A stretch of DNA of 64,000 bases from Yersinia mollaretii ATCC 43969 (GTDB lineage Bacteria; Pseudomonadota; Gammaproteobacteria; Enterobacterales; Enterobacteriaceae). The first letter of the stretch is position 1; every line of letters begins with the position of its first letter. The position numbers and the translations under genes were made by a program. Location: the NCBI RefSeq assembly GCF_013282725.1, contig NZ_CP054043.1:3844001-3908000 (forward strand), given 5' to 3'. This document shows positions 36,091-48,017 of the stretch, in pieces. The notes under the pieces were generated by a model. The model saw nothing but the letters and a program-made list of their open reading frames with translations, ran no database searches and had not been told where the DNA came from.

Positions 36091-37332
36091 TTAGACCTTG
36101 CGGAATACCAAAGAGCCGTTTGTGCCGCCGAAGCCGAAGGAGTTACACAGGGTGTACTCCATATTTTTTACCTGACGGGCTTCATGAGGAACAAAGTCCA
36201 AGTCACAACCTTCATCTGGGTTATCCAGATTAATGGTCGCGGGTATAGCCTGGTCACGCAGAGCCAGTATAGTGAAGATTGACTCAACTGCACCTGCTGC
36301 ACCCAATAAGTGCCCAGTCATGGATTTGGTGGAACTGACCATCACTTTGTGGGCATCTTCACCAAATACAGACTTAACTGCCTGCGTTTCGGCTTTATCA
36401 CCAGCAGGAGTTGATGTTCCGTGCGCATTGATATAACCAATTTGAGAGGTGGTCACACCCGCATCACGTAAAGCACTTACCATTGCCAATGCTGCCCCAG
36501 AACCATCTTCCGGTGGTGAGGTCATGTGGTAGGCATCACTGCTCATACCAAACCCAACAACTTCAGCATAGATTTTCGCACCACGTCTCTTCGCGTGTTC
36601 GTACTCTTCCAACACCATCATGCCTGCACCATCACCCAGCACGAAACCGTCACGGTCTTTATCCCATGGGCGACTTGCTGCCTGTGGATTATCGTTGCGA
36701 GTAGACAATGCTCGAGCAGCACCAAAACCACCGACACCTAATGGCGTACTGGCTTTTTCAGCCCCACCCGCCACCATGACATCTGCATCATTGTAAGCAA
36801 TGATACGTGCCGCGTGACCGATATTGTGCACACCAGAAGTACATGCCGTCGCAATAGAGATGCTTGGCCCACGCAGACCATACATAATGGTCAAGTGGCC
36901 GGCAATCATGTTAACAATGGTTGAAGGCACGAAGAACGGGCTAATTTTACGTGGCCCACCATTCACCAACGAGGCGTGGTTTTCTTCAATCAGACCCAAG
37001 CCACCAATACCCGAGCCAATCGCAGCACCGATACGAGGAGCATTGGCTTCTGTCACTTCAAGCCCGGAGTCTTGCATGGCTTGCATACCAGCGGCAACAC
37101 CGTACTGTATGAAAGCATCCATTTTGCGTGCATCTTTACGCGAAATGTAATCTTCACAATTAAAATCTTTTACTAAGCCAGCAAATCGCGTTGCATAGGC
37201 ACTAGTATCGAAATGGTCGATCAGGCTGATGCCACTCTGCCCGGCAAGAACAGCTTTCCATGTGGATTCGACTGTATTACCGACAGGAGACAACATGCCC
37301 AGTCCAGTCACAACAACTCGACGCTTAGACAC
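36091..37332 (-). CDS. fabF: 3-oxoacyl-ACP synthase II FabF
   Basis: Condensing enzyme of 413 residues that elongates acyl-ACP, notably palmitoleoyl- to cis-vaccenoyl-ACP, and so adjusts membrane fluidity with temperature. The catalytic Cys is in [12 protein letters not shown] and the two His residues are in [12 protein letters not shown] and [14 protein letters not shown]. The start has AAGGAGG upstream. It is the last gene of the fab cluster, after acpP. Confidence 0.97.
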   Translation of the reverse strand: MSKRRVVVTGLGMLSPVGNTVESTWKAVLAGQSGISLIDHFDTSAYATRFAGLVKDFNCEDYISRKDARKMDAFIQYGVAAGMQAMQDSGLEVTEANAPRIGAAIGSGIGGLGLIEENHASLVNGGPRKISPFFVPSTIVNMIAGHLTIMYGLRGPSISIATACTSGVHNIGHAARIIAYNDADVMVAGGAEKASTPLGVGGFGAARALSTRNDNPQAASRPWDKDRDGFVLGDGAGMMVLEEYEHAKRRGAKIYAEVVGFGMSSDAYHMTSPPEDGSGAALAMVSALRDAGVTTSQIGYINAHGTSTPAGDKAETQAVKSVFGEDAHKVMVSSTKSMTGHLLGAAGAVESIFTILALRDQAIPATINLDNPDEGCDLDFVPHEARQVKNMEYTLCNSFGFGGTNGSLVFRKV

Positions 37333-37368
37333 GGTTGTCCTCCAAGGAGGGAAAATAACGCTTAGGAC

Positions 37369-37401
37369 AAAAAAAACTTAGGCGGTCGAGTGACCGCCTA
37401 A
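37369..37401 (-). terminator. Terminator after acpP
   Basis: On the minus strand TTAGGCGGTC/GACCGCCTAA (10 bp, 4-base loop) is followed by GTTTTTTT. It lies between acpP and fabF and probably lowers fabF expression relative to the abundant acpP. Confidence 0.8.
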
Positions 37402-37426
37402 CTATCTAAACTTAAAGCATATTCGC

Positions 37427-37663
37427 TTACTGCTGATTAGCGTTGATAAAATCAATAGCTGCCTGAACAGTAGTGATTTTTTCTGCTTCTTCGTCTGGAA
37501 TCTCGGTATCAAACTCTTCTTCCAGAGCCATTACCAGCTCAACGGTGTCCAGAGAATCCGCGCCAAGATCTTCAACGAAAGAAGCGCTGTTCTTCACTTC
37601 GTCTTCTTTAACACCCAGTTGTTCAACGATGATTTTCTTAACGCGTTCTTCGATAGTGCTCAT
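37427..37663 (-). CDS. acpP: Acyl carrier protein AcpP
   Basis: A 78-residue acidic carrier that holds growing acyl chains on 4'-phosphopantetheine. The attachment Ser is in [19 protein letters not shown] (Ser37 counting Met). The sequence is almost identical to E. coli AcpP. It has its own gap upstream (153 bases to fabG) and a terminator downstream, in line with separate high-level expression. Confidence 0.99.
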
Positions 37664-37816
37664 ACTCTTAAATTTCCTATCAAAACTCGCTTTCGCGATG
37701 GTTTTCGTAGTGTATAAAATGTTGAAAAAGATGCAACTAAATCTAGGCTGGTCAAACCACGATTTTACGCTATTTTGCGGTTTTCACCTCAAATAACGCA
37801 AATACTTTCGTGATTT

Positions 37817-38551
37817 TTAAATCATATACATGCCGCCATTGACATGTAATGTTTCACCGGAGATGTAGCTGGCCTCGTCAGAGGCTAAAAATGCAACAGC
37901 GCTGGCGATTTCTTTAGCTTGCCCAAGCCGGTTAGCTGGTACTTGGGCTAAAATGCCTGCGCGTTGATCATCTGTCAACGCCGTCGTCATGTCCGTCTCA
38001 ATAAAGCCAGGTGCCACAACGTTGACAGTAATGCCACGTGAAGCAACCTCACGCGCCAAAGACTTGCTAAAACCAATCAGACCCGCTTTAGCTGCCGCGT
38101 AGTTAACCTGCCCTGCATTGCCCATTGTCCCAACTACAGACCCGATGGTGATGATACGCCCAAACCGCTTTTTCATCATAGCGCGCATTACCGCTTTTGA
38201 CAGACGGAATACGGAAGTCAGATCGGTGTCAATAATATCTTGCCACTCCTCGTCCTTCATACGCATCAGCAGGTTATCACGCGTAATACCTGCATTATTC
38301 ACTAAAATGTCTACTTCGCCAAATTCCGCACGAATCGTTGCCAAAACTGACTCGATTGATGCAGGGTCCACGACATTCAGCATTAAACCTTTGCCACTAC
38401 CACCCAGATAGGCACTAATTGCTTCCGCACCTTTTTCACTGGTCGCTGTACCAATAACACGGGCACCACGTTCAGCCAATAATTCTGCAATCGCACGGCC
38501 GATACCACGGCTAGCGCCTGTTACCAGCGCAATTTTTCCTTCGAAGCTCAT
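37817..38551 (-). CDS. fabG: 3-oxoacyl-ACP reductase FabG
   Basis: NADPH-dependent short-chain dehydrogenase of 244 residues, performing the first reduction of each fatty-acid cycle. The cofactor loop is TGASRGIGRAIA (about 10-21), the NNAG motif is present and the catalytic Ser-Tyr-Lys lies in GSVVGTMGNAGQ and YAAAKAG. The gene is 12 bases downstream of fabD. Confidence 0.98.
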   Translation of the reverse strand: MSFEGKIALVTGASRGIGRAIAELLAERGARVIGTATSEKGAEAISAYLGGSGKGLMLNVVDPASIESVLATIRAEFGEVDILVNNAGITRDNLLMRMKDEEWQDIIDTDLTSVFRLSKAVMRAMMKKRFGRIITIGSVVGTMGNAGQVNYAAAKAGLIGFSKSLAREVASRGITVNVVAPGFIETDMTTALTDDQRAGILAQVPANRLGQAKEIASAVAFLASDEASYISGETLHVNGGMYMI

Positions 38552-38563
38552 GTTATCCTCTTT

Positions 38564-39493
38564 TTAGTTTTCAAGCGCACTCGTCAGCGTGGCAACATCG
38601 TTTACCGGCGCTGCGGCTAAAGTATCAACAATACGCTTGGTTAAGCCAGTCAAGACCTTACCCGGCCCAACTTCTAACAGCAGCTCAACACCTTCCGCTG
38701 CGATAAATTCAACACTTTCAGTCCAACGTACCGGATTATATAACTGACGCACCAACGCGCTACGGATAGCTTCTGGTGACACTTCAGTTTTCACGTCTAC
38801 GTTATTCACGATAGGGAATACCGGGGCCTGAAACTCAATATTTTCTAGTGCTTCTGCCAGCTTATCTGCCGCAGGTTTCATCAACGCACAATGGGACGGC
38901 ACGCTGACAGGTAAAGGTAAGGCACGTTTTGCACCTGCAGCTTTACAAGCGGCACCGGCACGTTCTACCGCCTCTTTGTTACCCGCAATAACCACCTGAC
39001 CCGGTGAGTTAAAGTTGACCGGTGAGACCACCTGCCCTTGAGCAGACTCTTCACAGGCTTTGGCAATGGATTCATTATCCAGCCCAATAATTGCATACAT
39101 CGCGCCAGTACCTTCGGGTACGGCTTCTTGCATCAGTTTACCGCGCAGTTCAACCAGACTCACCGCCTGCTTGAAATCCAGAACGCCAGCACAAACCAGC
39201 GCTGAGTATTCACCCAAACTATGACCGGCCATCATAGTAGGTAATTTACCACCTTGATGTTGCCAAACACGCCAGATTGCTACGGACGCCGTGAGTAATG
39301 CAGGTTGCGTTTGCCACGTTTTATTCAGCTCTTCTGCCGGGCCTTGTTGCACTAACTGCCACAAATCGTAACCCAACACCGATGATGCTTCACTGAAGGT
39401 TGCTTCAACTATCGGAAATTGTGCGGCCAAATCGGCCAGCATGCCAAGGGATTGAGAGCCCTGACCTGGAAATACCATTGCAAATTTCGACAT
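38564..39493 (-). CDS. fabD: Malonyl-CoA:ACP transacylase FabD
   Basis: A 309-residue acyltransferase that loads malonate on ACP. The nucleophile Ser is in AGHSLGEYSALV, the catalytic His in VPSHCALMKPA, and QGSQSLGM is at the N-terminus. It is between fabH and fabG in the usual order. Confidence 0.97.
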   Translation of the reverse strand: MSKFAMVFPGQGSQSLGMLADLAAQFPIVEATFSEASSVLGYDLWQLVQQGPAEELNKTWQTQPALLTASVAIWRVWQHQGGKLPTMMAGHSLGEYSALVCAGVLDFKQAVSLVELRGKLMQEAVPEGTGAMYAIIGLDNESIAKACEESAQGQVVSPVNFNSPGQVVIAGNKEAVERAGAACKAAGAKRALPLPVSVPSHCALMKPAADKLAEALENIEFQAPVFPIVNNVDVKTEVSPEAIRSALVRQLYNPVRWTESVEFIAAEGVELLLEVGPGKVLTGLTKRIVDTLAAAPVNDVATLTSALEN

Positions 39494-39530
39494 TCTGCAT
39501 TCCTGTTAAATCAAAAGAATCGCTATTAAA

Positions 39531-40484
39531 TCAAAAACGAACCAGCGCAGAGCCCCAGGTAAAGCCGCCGCCAAACGCTTCCAGCAGCACTAACTGCCCA
39601 CGTTGAATACGCCCATCTCGTACTGCTTCGTCAAACGCCGCAGGTACTGATGCCGCCGAGGTGTTGCCATGACGATCAAGTGTGATCACCACTTTATCCA
39701 TCCCCATGCCTAATTTTTTAGCCGTTGCGCTGATAATACGCAGGTTTGCCTGATGCGGCACCAACCAATCCAGTGCTGAGCGATCCAGATTGTTGGCCTG
39801 CAATGTCTCGTCCACTATGTGGGCAAGCTCGGTCACCGCAACTTTAAAGACTTCATTCCCGGCCATAGTGACATAAGCCGGCTGGTCTTGCTGTTGGCGA
39901 TTCTGATATGGCAATGCCAGCAATTCGCCATAACGACCATCTGCATGCAGATGGGTCGAAATGATACCCGGTTGCTCTGACGCACCCAGCACGACAGCAC
40001 CAGCGCCATCACCAAACAGAATAATCGTGCCACGATCTTCTGGGTTCAGTGCTCGGGATAAAACATCCGAACCGATAACGATAGCATGCTTGACCGCACC
40101 ACTTTTGACGTACTGATCAGCCACACTCAGAGCATAGGTAAAACCAGCACAGGCCGCAGCCAAATCGAAAGAAGCCGCATCTTTAATGCCCAGCATTTGC
40201 TGTACCTGACAAGCAGAGCTTGGGAAAGCATGGCTTGACGAAGTGGTGGCAACGATGATCAGTCCAATGTCGTCTTTATCAATACCAGCCATTTCCAGCG
40301 CTTTTTCTGCTGCATGGAAACCCATGGTCGCCACTGTTTCATCAAGCCCTGCAATACGCCGCTCACGAATACCTGTCCGGGTGACAATCCACTCGTCAGA
40401 GGTATCCACCATTTTTTCTAAATCAGCATTACTGCGCACTTGTACGGGCAGATAACTCCCCGTACCGAGAATCTTAGTATACAT
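39531..40484 (-). CDS. fabH: 3-oxoacyl-ACP synthase III FabH
   Basis: Initiating condensing enzyme of 317 residues joining acetyl-CoA to malonyl-ACP. The catalytic triad is visible as Cys in [13 protein letters not shown], His in [11 protein letters not shown] and Asn in [12 protein letters not shown]. It starts 6 bases after plsX ends. Confidence 0.97.
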   Translation of the reverse strand: MYTKILGTGSYLPVQVRSNADLEKMVDTSDEWIVTRTGIRERRIAGLDETVATMGFHAAEKALEMAGIDKDDIGLIIVATTSSSHAFPSSACQVQQMLGIKDAASFDLAAACAGFTYALSVADQYVKSGAVKHAIVIGSDVLSRALNPEDRGTIILFGDGAGAVVLGASEQPGIISTHLHADGRYGELLALPYQNRQQQDQPAYVTMAGNEVFKVAVTELAHIVDETLQANNLDRSALDWLVPHQANLRIISATAKKLGMGMDKVVITLDRHGNTSAASVPAAFDEAVRDGRIQRGQLVLLEAFGGGFTWGSALVRF

Positions 40485-40490
40485 GTACGA

Positions 40491-41525
40491 TCAGTCACTC
40501 TTGGGTAGTACCGCTTCAAGGCGCACGGCAATCCGTTGAGGGACTTGCCGCTGCACCGCCTGCACAGCCTGTTCGATGGCGACGGCGAATGCTCGTTGAT
40601 TCGCTGCGCCGTGACTCTTGATTACGATGCCCCGTAATCCTAACAGGCATGCACCATTATACTGGTCGGGGTTCAAATGACCGAACCGCCTTGCCACACG
40701 TTTTTGCAGCCAACGCCCAATGAGTTTCAGCCACCAGGATTGCTTACTGCCTTCGCCCGATGATTTGAGCAGTGACAAGAACATTCTTATCACACCTTCC
40801 ATGGTCTTTAGAGTGACGTTACCCACGAAGCCGTCACAAACCATTACATCAGTCTTGCCAGTCAGCAATTCATTGCCTTCCAGATAACCAATATAATTGA
40901 TTGCCGGTGTATTTTTTAATACTGCGGCGGCTTCGCGGATATTATCTAGCCCCTTGGTTTCCTCTTCGCCAATATTAAGCAAAGCAACACGCGGGTTTAT
41001 AATTCCAACAACTTCTTCTGCCATCACCGACCCCATGACAGCAAATTGCACCAACATTGTACTATCACACTCAACGTTAGCGCCTAAATCTAATACCACG
41101 GTCTTACTGCGCTGCTGATTTGGAATAACTGTCATCAATGCCGGACGTTCTATGCCATCCAGTGGCTTGATCATCATCTTCGCCAGCCCCATCAATGCCC
41201 CGGTGTTCCCTGCGCTAACACAAGCCTGGGCGTCACCGTTTTTGACAAGTTCTAATGCTATACGCATAGAAGTACCACGGCTGGCACGAATAGCTTGTGA
41301 GAGTTTAGCATCGCTGGCAATAACATGCTCAGCGGGGATTACCTGCAACCTCTCCAGCAACAAAGGAGCGGCATTAACAAGTAACGGAGTGATGGTGTCG
41401 GGATTTCCGACCAGCAAGAGTTTTAGCTGTGGATTAGAGGCCAGTGCCTGCAATGAAGCAGGCACTGTGACGCAGGGACCGAAGTCCCCACCCATTGCAT
41501 CTAACGCCAGGGTTAGACAAGTCAA
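40491..41525 (-). CDS. plsX: Phosphate acyltransferase PlsX
   Basis: Peripheral membrane enzyme of 344 residues that makes acyl-phosphate from acyl-ACP for phospholipid synthesis. The N-terminal [12 protein letters not shown] and the [12 protein letters not shown] and [15 protein letters not shown] segments are typical. The start codon is TTG (41523-41525), as in E. coli, where the protein begins MTRLTLALD. It follows rpmF closely. Confidence 0.96.
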   Translation of the reverse strand: MTCLTLALDAMGGDFGPCVTVPASLQALASNPQLKLLLVGNPDTITPLLVNAAPLLLERLQVIPAEHVIASDAKLSQAIRASRGTSMRIALELVKNGDAQACVSAGNTGALMGLAKMMIKPLDGIERPALMTVIPNQQRSKTVVLDLGANVECDSTMLVQFAVMGSVMAEEVVGIINPRVALLNIGEEETKGLDNIREAAAVLKNTPAINYIGYLEGNELLTGKTDVMVCDGFVGNVTLKTMEGVIRMFLSLLKSSGEGSKQSWWLKLIGRWLQKRVARRFGHLNPDQYNGACLLGLRGIVIKSHGAANQRAFAVAIEQAVQAVQRQVPQRIAVRLEAVLPKSD

Positions 41526-41558
41526 GGTATCGCCTTGCTAAAGATTAGCAAGTACTAC

Positions 41559-41738
<180 letters not shown>

Positions 41739-42263
41739 TTAATTACTTTTCTTTAAACTGGCTAATACGGCAAATGGATTGGGTTTCTCCACCTCTGCAG
41801 GCAGTTTACCAAATACCATGTCCGCCTCGGACACTTCACAGTGTTCAGAATCATGTACCGGAACGACAGGCAGTGAAAGAATAATTTCGTCTTCAATCAT
41901 AGCCAGCAGATCAACTTCGCCAAATTCGTCGACTTCGATCGGCTCGTACGCTTCCGGTAATGCTTCAGCCTGCTCATCATTGACGATCGGGCTAAAACAA
42001 TACGTTGTATGAACATGGTGTGCAAACGTGCCATTACAGCGCTGACACATCAATGTTACATCGACGTCCGCATGACCTGTAATAACCGCCAGACGCTGAT
42101 TATCGATATTAAACGATAATGAGGCCACGACATCGCTGTCCACACTTACCACTGAGTCGGCTACTCGTGTAACCTGCTCAGGCGAATAGATACCTGCGTA
42201 ATCTAAACGCTTCTGGGCGGTACGAACCGCATCAATGGTCAGGGGTAATTTTACCTTTTGCAT
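41739..42263 (-). CDS. yceD: 23S rRNA accumulation protein YceD (DUF177)
   Basis: A 174-residue DUF177 protein needed for normal 23S rRNA levels in E. coli and plants. A Cys pair ([10 protein letters not shown]) and an acidic C-terminal half ([23 protein letters not shown]) are visible. It is the first gene before rpmF, 12 bases away. The divergent yceF starts 141 bases upstream. Confidence 0.93.
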   Translation of the reverse strand: MQKVKLPLTIDAVRTAQKRLDYAGIYSPEQVTRVADSVVSVDSDVVASLSFNIDNQRLAVITGHADVDVTLMCQRCNGTFAHHVHTTYCFSPIVNDEQAEALPEAYEPIEVDEFGEVDLLAMIEDEIILSLPVVPVHDSEHCEVSEADMVFGKLPAEVEKPNPFAVLASLKKSN

Positions 42264-42404
42264 AGGGCGCGCATATTAACTTTGTAACGACATAGAGTCA
42301 AAGAAAAAGGCCGTTTTACCGCACCTTTCACCAATATTCGCTTCCGAAGCGGTAGACAGTTTAAAATGCCTGATTAAATTACGCCACGGTTTATGGAAAA
42401 TATT

Positions 42405-42986
42405 ATGCCGCAACTTGTTCTTGCTTCAACCTCACCCTATCGCCGCACCTTACTCGAAAAGCTGCAATTACCCTTCGTTACCGCCGCGCCAGAGATTGAT
42501 GAGACGCCATTATTGGGGGAGTCCGCTGACGCGCTGGTGCAACGGTTAGCGCAAGCAAAGGCCCAAGCACTGGCGGTACATTACCCACAACATATGATTA
42601 TTGGCTCAGATCAAGTTTGTGTGATTAACGGCGACATCGTCGGAAAACCCCACAATTATGCCAACGCGATGAAACAATTACAGCAAGCCAGTGGCCAATG
42701 TGTCACTTTTTATACCGGTTTGGCGCTGTTCAACACAGCAACGGGTAGCAACAATTGTCTTTGTGAAACTTATGATGTTTATTTCCGCACCTTAAACGAA
42801 GCCGAAATCGATGGCTACTTGACGCGAGAACAACCGTGGAATTGCGCGGGCAGTTTTAAAAGTGAAGGGTTGGGTATCACTCTATTTGAGCGATTGTCAG
42901 GCCGTGATCCAAATACTCTCATCGGCCTGCCGCTCATTGCCCTCACCCGAATGTTAATTGAGCAAGGGGTAAATCCATTACGCTAA
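42405..42986 (+). CDS. yceF: 7-methyl-GTP pyrophosphatase (Maf-like YceF)
   Basis: Maf/HAM1-like nucleotide pyrophosphatase of 193 residues that removes m7GTP from the pool. It has [17 protein letters not shown], the central IIGSDQVC and the [15 protein letters not shown] segment. The start at 42405 (MPQLVLAS) is preferred to ATG 42393 because E. coli begins MPKLILAS, the length then matches, and TGGAAA lies upstream. Confidence 0.93.
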   Translation: MPQLVLASTSPYRRTLLEKLQLPFVTAAPEIDETPLLGESADALVQRLAQAKAQALAVHYPQHMIIGSDQVCVINGDIVGKPHNYANAMKQLQQASGQCVTFYTGLALFNTATGSNNCLCETYDVYFRTLNEAEIDGYLTREQPWNCAGSFKSEGLGITLFERLSGRDPNTLIGLPLIALTRMLIEQGVNPLR

Positions 42987-43010
42987 GCGGCATTAAACTG
43001 CCGCTTTCTT
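42986..43010 (+). terminator. Terminator after yceF, overlapping the rluC end
   Basis: AGCGGCA/TGCCGCT 7-bp stem with a 6-base loop followed by TTCTT. It starts on the last base of yceF and overlaps the final codons of convergent rluC. Confidence 0.55.
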
Positions 43011-43952
43011 ACGCAACATCAGTAAACAATGGCGTAGCTGATTATCCAGCGGTGCTTCAATACGCATTGTTTCACCGGTATTCGGGTGCTCAAAGCGTAA
43101 TGCGGCGGCATGCAGGAATAGGCGATGCAGCCCTGTTCCTTGCAATTGTTGGTCAAACTCACGGTCACCATAGCGATCATCAAAGGCGATGGGATGCCCG
43201 GCATGAAGTGCATGAACACGAATCTGGTGAGTACGGCCCGTAATTGGGCTGGCTTTAACCAGCGTCGCGTGCTCAAAACGCTCTTCGACTTTAAAGCGTG
43301 TTTCTGAAGGCTTGCCTTCACTGCTCACTTTCACTACCCGCTCGCCACTTTGCATAATATTTTTCAGCAACGGTGCCTGCACAGCTTTGCAGTGGGATTG
43401 CCACTGACCACGCACTAACGCCAGATAATCTTTCTGCATCCCTTTCAAGCGCAACTGCTCATGCAAAGAGCGCAACGCCGAGCGTTTTTTGGCGATCAGT
43501 AAGACACCCGAGGTATCACGGTCAAGGCGGTGAACCAACTCCAAAAAACGAGCTTCGGGGCGCAGTGCGCGCAATGCTTCAATCACGCCGAAACTTAAAC
43601 CACTACCACCGTGTACCGCAGTGCCTGAAGGCTTGTTCAGCACCAAGAGGTAATCGTCCTCAAATAAAATGCAATCGGCCAACGCCGCGACTTTATCAAG
43701 TTTAGCTGATACCTGAATCTCTTCACGCTCTGCAACGCGCACCGGTGGCACTCGCACCACATCACCGTCAGCCAGTTTATACTCTGGCTTAATGCGCCCT
43801 TTATTAACGCGAACCTCACCTTTGCGTACGATACGGTAGATCATACTTTTGGGCACACCTTTCAATTTGGCGAGCAAAAAGTTATCGATCCGCTGGCCCG
43901 CTTCATCGGCTGAGATGGTGATTAATTGTACTGCTGGATTATTCGTTTTCAT
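42993..43952 (-). CDS. rluC: 23S rRNA pseudouridine synthase RluC
   Basis: Modifies U955, U2504 and U2580 of 23S rRNA. It has 319 residues from the [10 protein letters not shown] start, which matches E. coli MKTETPSVKI; the 21-codon extension is rejected. An S4 RNA-binding domain at the N-terminus ([20 protein letters not shown]) is followed by the synthase domain with the catalytic Asp in [16 protein letters not shown]. It is divergent from rne, as in E. coli. Confidence 0.97.
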   Translation of the reverse strand: MKTNNPAVQLITISADEAGQRIDNFLLAKLKGVPKSMIYRIVRKGEVRVNKGRIKPEYKLADGDVVRVPPVRVAEREEIQVSAKLDKVAALADCILFEDDYLLVLNKPSGTAVHGGSGLSFGVIEALRALRPEARFLELVHRLDRDTSGVLLIAKKRSALRSLHEQLRLKGMQKDYLALVRGQWQSHCKAVQAPLLKNIMQSGERVVKVSSEGKPSETRFKVEERFEHATLVKASPITGRTHQIRVHALHAGHPIAFDDRYGDREFDQQLQGTGLHRLFLHAAALRFEHPNTGETMRIEAPLDNQLRHCLLMLRKKAAV

Positions 43953-44211
43953 GGGGCGCGATTCTAAATACACCGAGGAATTAGCGCCACCCCTTTTTCT
44001 GTGCTTAACTGTCATTCTGGCTAATTAGAGATAACGTTTGCGTGCATTTATTGTTTAATAAGACAACGATAGCCGCTAACACTGTGGAAACAGTAAAAGA
44101 ATCTTTATGTAGACAGGTAAAGTCATCTTGCTATATCAGTGTCAGCAATGGAATAATGACAGTAATTCTGCGTTGATTCTCGTTAGACCAAGAGACTTGT
44201 GGAATAAAAAG

Positions 44212-44525
44212 ATTTGCCTGATCACACAAAAACGCAGCAATGGCGTAAGACGTAATGTGAAATCAAGCAATTAGCGGGCTGCGGGTTGCAGCTTGGTCGG
44301 CAAGTGGGTAAAGCTCTGTTGTCTTATATTCAGAAGCTGCCCTTTATATAAAAGCGCTGTTTTTCAGAACGAAACACAGGCTTACCGAAATAATGCGCCC
44401 CTATGCAGGCGACAACCGTGAGGTTGACGGCTTTGCTAGAAGACTCGGGGTCATCGGTTTACCCGACCATGAGGTTAATTTGCCCGCAGTTCTAACGCCA
44501 ATGTAAAAATAATGAGTAAGTAAAG
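44212..44525 (+). ncRNA. RNase E 5' leader (rne5 autoregulatory element)
   Basis: The 573-base rluC-rne gap contains the long rne leader. Segments such as ATTTGCCTGATCACACAAA, the TTAGCGGGCTGCGGGTTGCA stretch and the TTTGCCCGCAG close to the start codon are conserved with the E. coli rne 5'-UTR. That leader folds into hairpins that RNase E itself recognises to destabilise its own mRNA. The 5' boundary is approximate. The rest of the gap (43953-44211) holds the divergent promoters; I see no gene in it. Confidence 0.8.
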
Positions 44526-47500
44526 ATGAAAAGAATGTTGATTAACGCAACTCAGCAAGAAGAGTTGCGTGTTGCCCTTGTAGATGGACAGCGGCTGTAT
44601 GATTTGGATATTGAAAGTCCAGGCCATGAACAGAAAAAAGCGAATATTTACAAAGGTAAAATCACCCGAATCGAACCCAGTCTGGAAGCCGCCTTTGTTG
44701 ATTACGGCGCTGAACGGCATGGTTTCCTCCCACTAAAAGAAATTTCTCGCGAATATTTCCCTAGTAATTACTCTTCCCATGGCCGCCCGAACATCAAAGA
44801 TGTGCTGCGCGAAGGCCAAGAAGTTATTGTTCAGGTTGATAAAGAAGAGCGTGGTAATAAAGGTGCCGCGCTCACGACGTTCATCAGCCTGGCTGGCAGC
44901 TATTTGGTTCTGATGCCAAACAACCCACGAGCCGGTGGTATTTCTCGCCGTATCGAAGGTGATGACCGCACTGAATTGAAAGAAGCCCTATCCTCTCTGC
45001 AATTGCCTGATGGCATGGGTCTGATTGTCCGTACTGCGGGTGTTGGTAAATCTGCTGACGCGCTGCAATGGGACTTGTCATTCCGCCTGAAGCACTGGGA
45101 TGCGATTAAAAAAGCGGCGGAGGGTCGCCCTGCACCGTTCCTGATCCATCAGGAAAGTAACGTGATTGTCCGTGCTTTCCGTGATTACCTGCGCCCAGAC
45201 ATCGGCGAAATTCTGATCGACAACCCGAAAGTTCTCGAGTTGGCGAAAGAGCATATCGCCGCGTTAGGTCGCCCGGATTTCAGTAGCAAAATTAAACTCT
45301 ATAGCGGTGAAATCCCACTGTTCAGCCACTACCAGATTGAGTCGCAGATCGAATCTGCATTCCAGCGCGAAGTGCGTCTGCCATCGGGTGGTTCTATCGT
45401 TATCGACACCACCGAAGCCCTGACCGCGATTGATATCAACTCCGCACGCGCAACTCGTGGTGGTGATATCGAAGAGACGGCCTTCAATACTAACCTTGAA
45501 GCTGCGGATGAAATTGCCCGTCAGTTACGTTTACGTGACTTGGGTGGACTTATTGTCATCGACTTCATCGATATGACCCCAGTGCGTCATCAACGTGAAG
45601 TGGAAAACCGTTTACGCGACGCTGTCCGTCAAGACCGTGCCCGTATCCAGATTGGCCGCATCTCCCGCTTTGGTTTGTTGGAGATGTCCCGTCAGCGCCT
45701 CAGTCCATCACTGGGTGAGTCAAGTCACCACGTTTGCCCACGCTGTAGCGGCACCGGTACAGTGCGTGATAACGAATCCCTGTCGCTCTCTATTCTGCGT
45801 TTGATTGAAGAAGAAGCGCTGAAAGAAAATACCCATGAAGTTCACGCTATTGTGCCGGTACAGATCGCTTCGTACCTGCTCAACGAAAAACGTGAATCAG
45901 TGAACGCCATTGAGAAACGTCAAGGCGGCGTGCGTGCCGTGATCGTGCCAAACGATCAGATGCAAACACCACACTACTCTGTCCTTCGGGTACGTAAAGG
46001 CGAGGAAGTTCCTTCCCTTAGCTACCTGTTGCCACAACTGCACGAAGCAGAAATGGCACAACCGCAGGAAGAGGCCACCATTGAGCGTAAGCGCCCAGAG
46101 CAACCTGCGCTGGCGACATTCTCTTTACCGACTGAAGTACCGCCGGAGTCAACACCTGCGCCCGTCAGTGCTAAACCTGCTGCGGCACCACAGACTGCGG
46201 CTTCTACCACCGCTGAGCAACCTGGCTTATTTAGCCGCCTGCTCACTGGGCTGAAAGGCATCTTCAGTTCATCACCTGAAGCCGAAGTTAAACCGGTTGA
46301 AGTTGAGAAAACCGAAACTAGCGAAAATCGTCGTAATGATCGCCGTAATCCGCGCCGCCAAAACAATGGCCGCAAAGATCGTGGTGACCGCACACCACGC
46401 GAAGGTCGTGATAACGCGAGCCGTGACAATAATGGCCGTGATAACGCCAACCGCGATAATAATCGTGACAACAGTGCTCGTGACAATAATGGTCGCGACA
46501 ATGCCAATCGTGAAGGTCGTGAAGATCAACGCCGTAATAATAAGCGTCCAGCTCAACAAACTGCTGTAGCACCGACATCAACTGATATTGTTGAAGCCGA
46601 TAAAGAGCAGCGTGAAGAGCAGCCGCAACGCCGTGGTGATCGCCAGCGCCGTCGTCAGGATGACAAACGCCAGGCACCGCAGGATGTTAAAGCTAACGTT
46701 GATGTTCCTGTCGTCAGTGTCGAAGAAGCACAACCTGAGCAAGAAGAGCGTCAACAGGTTATGCAACGTCGTCAACGTCGCCAATTGAATCAGAAAGTCC
46801 GTATTCAATCAGCGAACGATGAACTGAATACACAGGAAAGCACTTCTCAGGTTGCCCCGGCCAGTGAGCCAATAGCGACTTTTGCTGCACCAGCCGTGCA
46901 GGAAGAGGTGAAGTTACTGCCACAGGCAACGGCTCAGGCAGATGATGAAGCGACTAATGATCGCAATGCCAACAATGAAAATGGCATGCCGCGTCGTTCA
47001 CGCCGCTCACCTCGTCACCTGCGTGTCAGTGGTCAACGCCGTCGTCGCTATCGTGATGAGCGCTATCCGACTCAATCTGCTATGCCTTTGGCGGGTGCTT
47101 TCGCCTCACCAGAAATGGCATCGGGTAAAGTTTGGGTTCGTTATCCAGTCGCTCAACCGTTTGAACAAGCTGCCTTTGTTGAGAATCCGGTTGAAGAGCA
47201 ACTGCCAGTCGAGGTTGCCGCAGTAGAAGTTGCGGTAGCCGAGGTGCTAGTCGTCGAAGCACCGGTAAATGTTCCTGCAGCCATCATCGCAGCACCAGTG
47301 GTTGTCGCAGCTGTGACTGAAACTATTGCTCCAACGCCAGCGCCGCAGCATAAGCCCGGAGGTTCTTCATCTTCAGTTGCCACCGTTCCTGGTCGTGCAC
47401 CTGTTGTTGTGCCTGAAGTTATCGCTGAGCCAGTAGCAGAAGTGATTGAAGCCGCCCCTGTCGTTGAAGAGGCTATCGTGCCTGAAGCTGTGGTTGAAGA

Positions 47501-47951
47501 TACTCAGGTTGAAATAAACCAAGCTGAAGAAACACTTGTTGCTGAAACGGCCGTTGAAGAAGTCGCCATCGTTGAAGAACCTGTCGTTGAAGAGACCATT
47601 GTCGCTGAAACAGTCGTTGCTGAAGCGACGGTTGAAGAGACGAACGAGACTGAAGCTAACGTTATAACTGCCGCTGAAGCAGTGCATGTGACTGAACCTG
47701 TCACCGATGACACGCCAGTTGCAGCAGTACAGCAACAGCCCGCTGCCGCGCTCCCTGAAGGCGTGTTATTCAAACACTACGCTTCTGCACCGATGACCAA
47801 AGCACCGGCACCGGATTATGCGCCAGAGTCGCAAACCCAAGGTCATTGGGATCGCCCAGCCTTTGATTTTGCTGGTAAAGGCTCTGCGGGTGCACACGCT
47901 GCTGCCACTCAGGCAACGGCACCTGCGACAAAGCCACGTCCTGTCGAATAA
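44526..47951 (+). CDS. rne: Ribonuclease E
   Basis: Essential endoribonuclease and degradosome scaffold of 1141 residues. The catalytic half (about 1-530) has the S1 domain, the metal Asp residues in [14 protein letters not shown] and IVIDFIDM, and the zinc link CPRCSGTG. The C-terminal half has a membrane-binding amphipathic stretch ([13 protein letters not shown]), an arginine-rich region with [12 protein letters not shown] repeats, the enolase site and a second RNA-binding site ([14 protein letters not shown]...KVWVRYP). A long Val/Glu-rich repeat is followed by the conserved PNPase-binding tail ending KPRPVE. Expression is probably autoregulated through the 5' leader. Confidence 0.98.
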   Translation: MKRMLINATQQEELRVALVDGQRLYDLDIESPGHEQKKANIYKGKITRIEPSLEAAFVDYGAERHGFLPLKEISREYFPSNYSSHGRPNIKDVLREGQEVIVQVDKEERGNKGAALTTFISLAGSYLVLMPNNPRAGGISRRIEGDDRTELKEALSSLQLPDGMGLIVRTAGVGKSADALQWDLSFRLKHWDAIKKAAEGRPAPFLIHQESNVIVRAFRDYLRPDIGEILIDNPKVLELAKEHIAALGRPDFSSKIKLYSGEIPLFSHYQIESQIESAFQREVRLPSGGSIVIDTTEALTAIDINSARATRGGDIEETAFNTNLEAADEIARQLRLRDLGGLIVIDFIDMTPVRHQREVENRLRDAVRQDRARIQIGRISRFGLLEMSRQRLSPSLGESSHHVCPRCSGTGTVRDNESLSLSILRLIEEEALKENTHEVHAIVPVQIASYLLNEKRESVNAIEKRQGGVRAVIVPNDQMQTPHYSVLRVRKGEEVPSLSYLLPQLHEAEMAQPQEEATIERKRPEQPALATFSLPTEVPPESTPAPVSAKPAAAPQTAASTTAEQPGLFSRLLTGLKGIFSSSPEAEVKPVEVEKTETSENRRNDRRNPRRQNNGRKDRGDRTPREGRDNASRDNNGRDNANRDNNRDNSARDNNGRDNANREGREDQRRNNKRPAQQTAVAPTSTDIVEADKEQREEQPQRRGDRQRRRQDDKRQAPQDVKANVDVPVVSVEEAQPEQEERQQVMQRRQRRQLNQKVRIQSANDELNTQESTSQVAPASEPIATFAAPAVQEEVKLLPQATAQADDEATNDRNANNENGMPRRSRRSPRHLRVSGQRRRRYRDERYPTQSAMPLAGAFASPEMASGKVWVRYPVAQPFEQAAFVENPVEEQLPVEVAAVEVAVAEVLVVEAPVNVPAAIIAAPVVVAAVTETIAPTPAPQHKPGGSSSSVATVPGRAPVVVPEVIAEPVAEVIEAAPVVEEAIVPEAVVEDTQVEINQAEETLVAETAVEEVAIVEEPVVEETIVAETVVAEATVEETNETEANVITAAEAVHVTEPVTDDTPVAAVQQQPAAALPEGVLFKHYASAPMTKAPAPDYAPESQTQGHWDRPAFDFAGKGSAGAHAAATQATAPATKPRPVE

Positions 47952-47985
47952 ATGCATTATTGTTAAATGCAAATAGGCAAAATAA

Positions 47986-48008
47986 AACCCGCTTCGGCGG
48001 GTTTTTTT
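47986..48008 (+). terminator. Terminator after rne
   Basis: AACCCGC-TTCG-GCGGGTT stem with a UUCG tetraloop followed by TTTTT. It begins 34 bases after the rne stop. Confidence 0.9.
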
Positions 48009-48017
48009 ACGTAACGC

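Noticed and set aside
46400-46530. Repeats in rne considered as a CRISPR-like array
   Set aside because: The units are short, in frame and without regular unique spacers; they encode the RNase E disordered region.
46272-46559. Long antisense and alternate-frame open frames inside rne, rich in Ile/Thr/Val
   Set aside because: They are by-products of the repetitive RDN/Arg-rich codons of RNase E; they have no ribosome sites and vanish outside the repeats.
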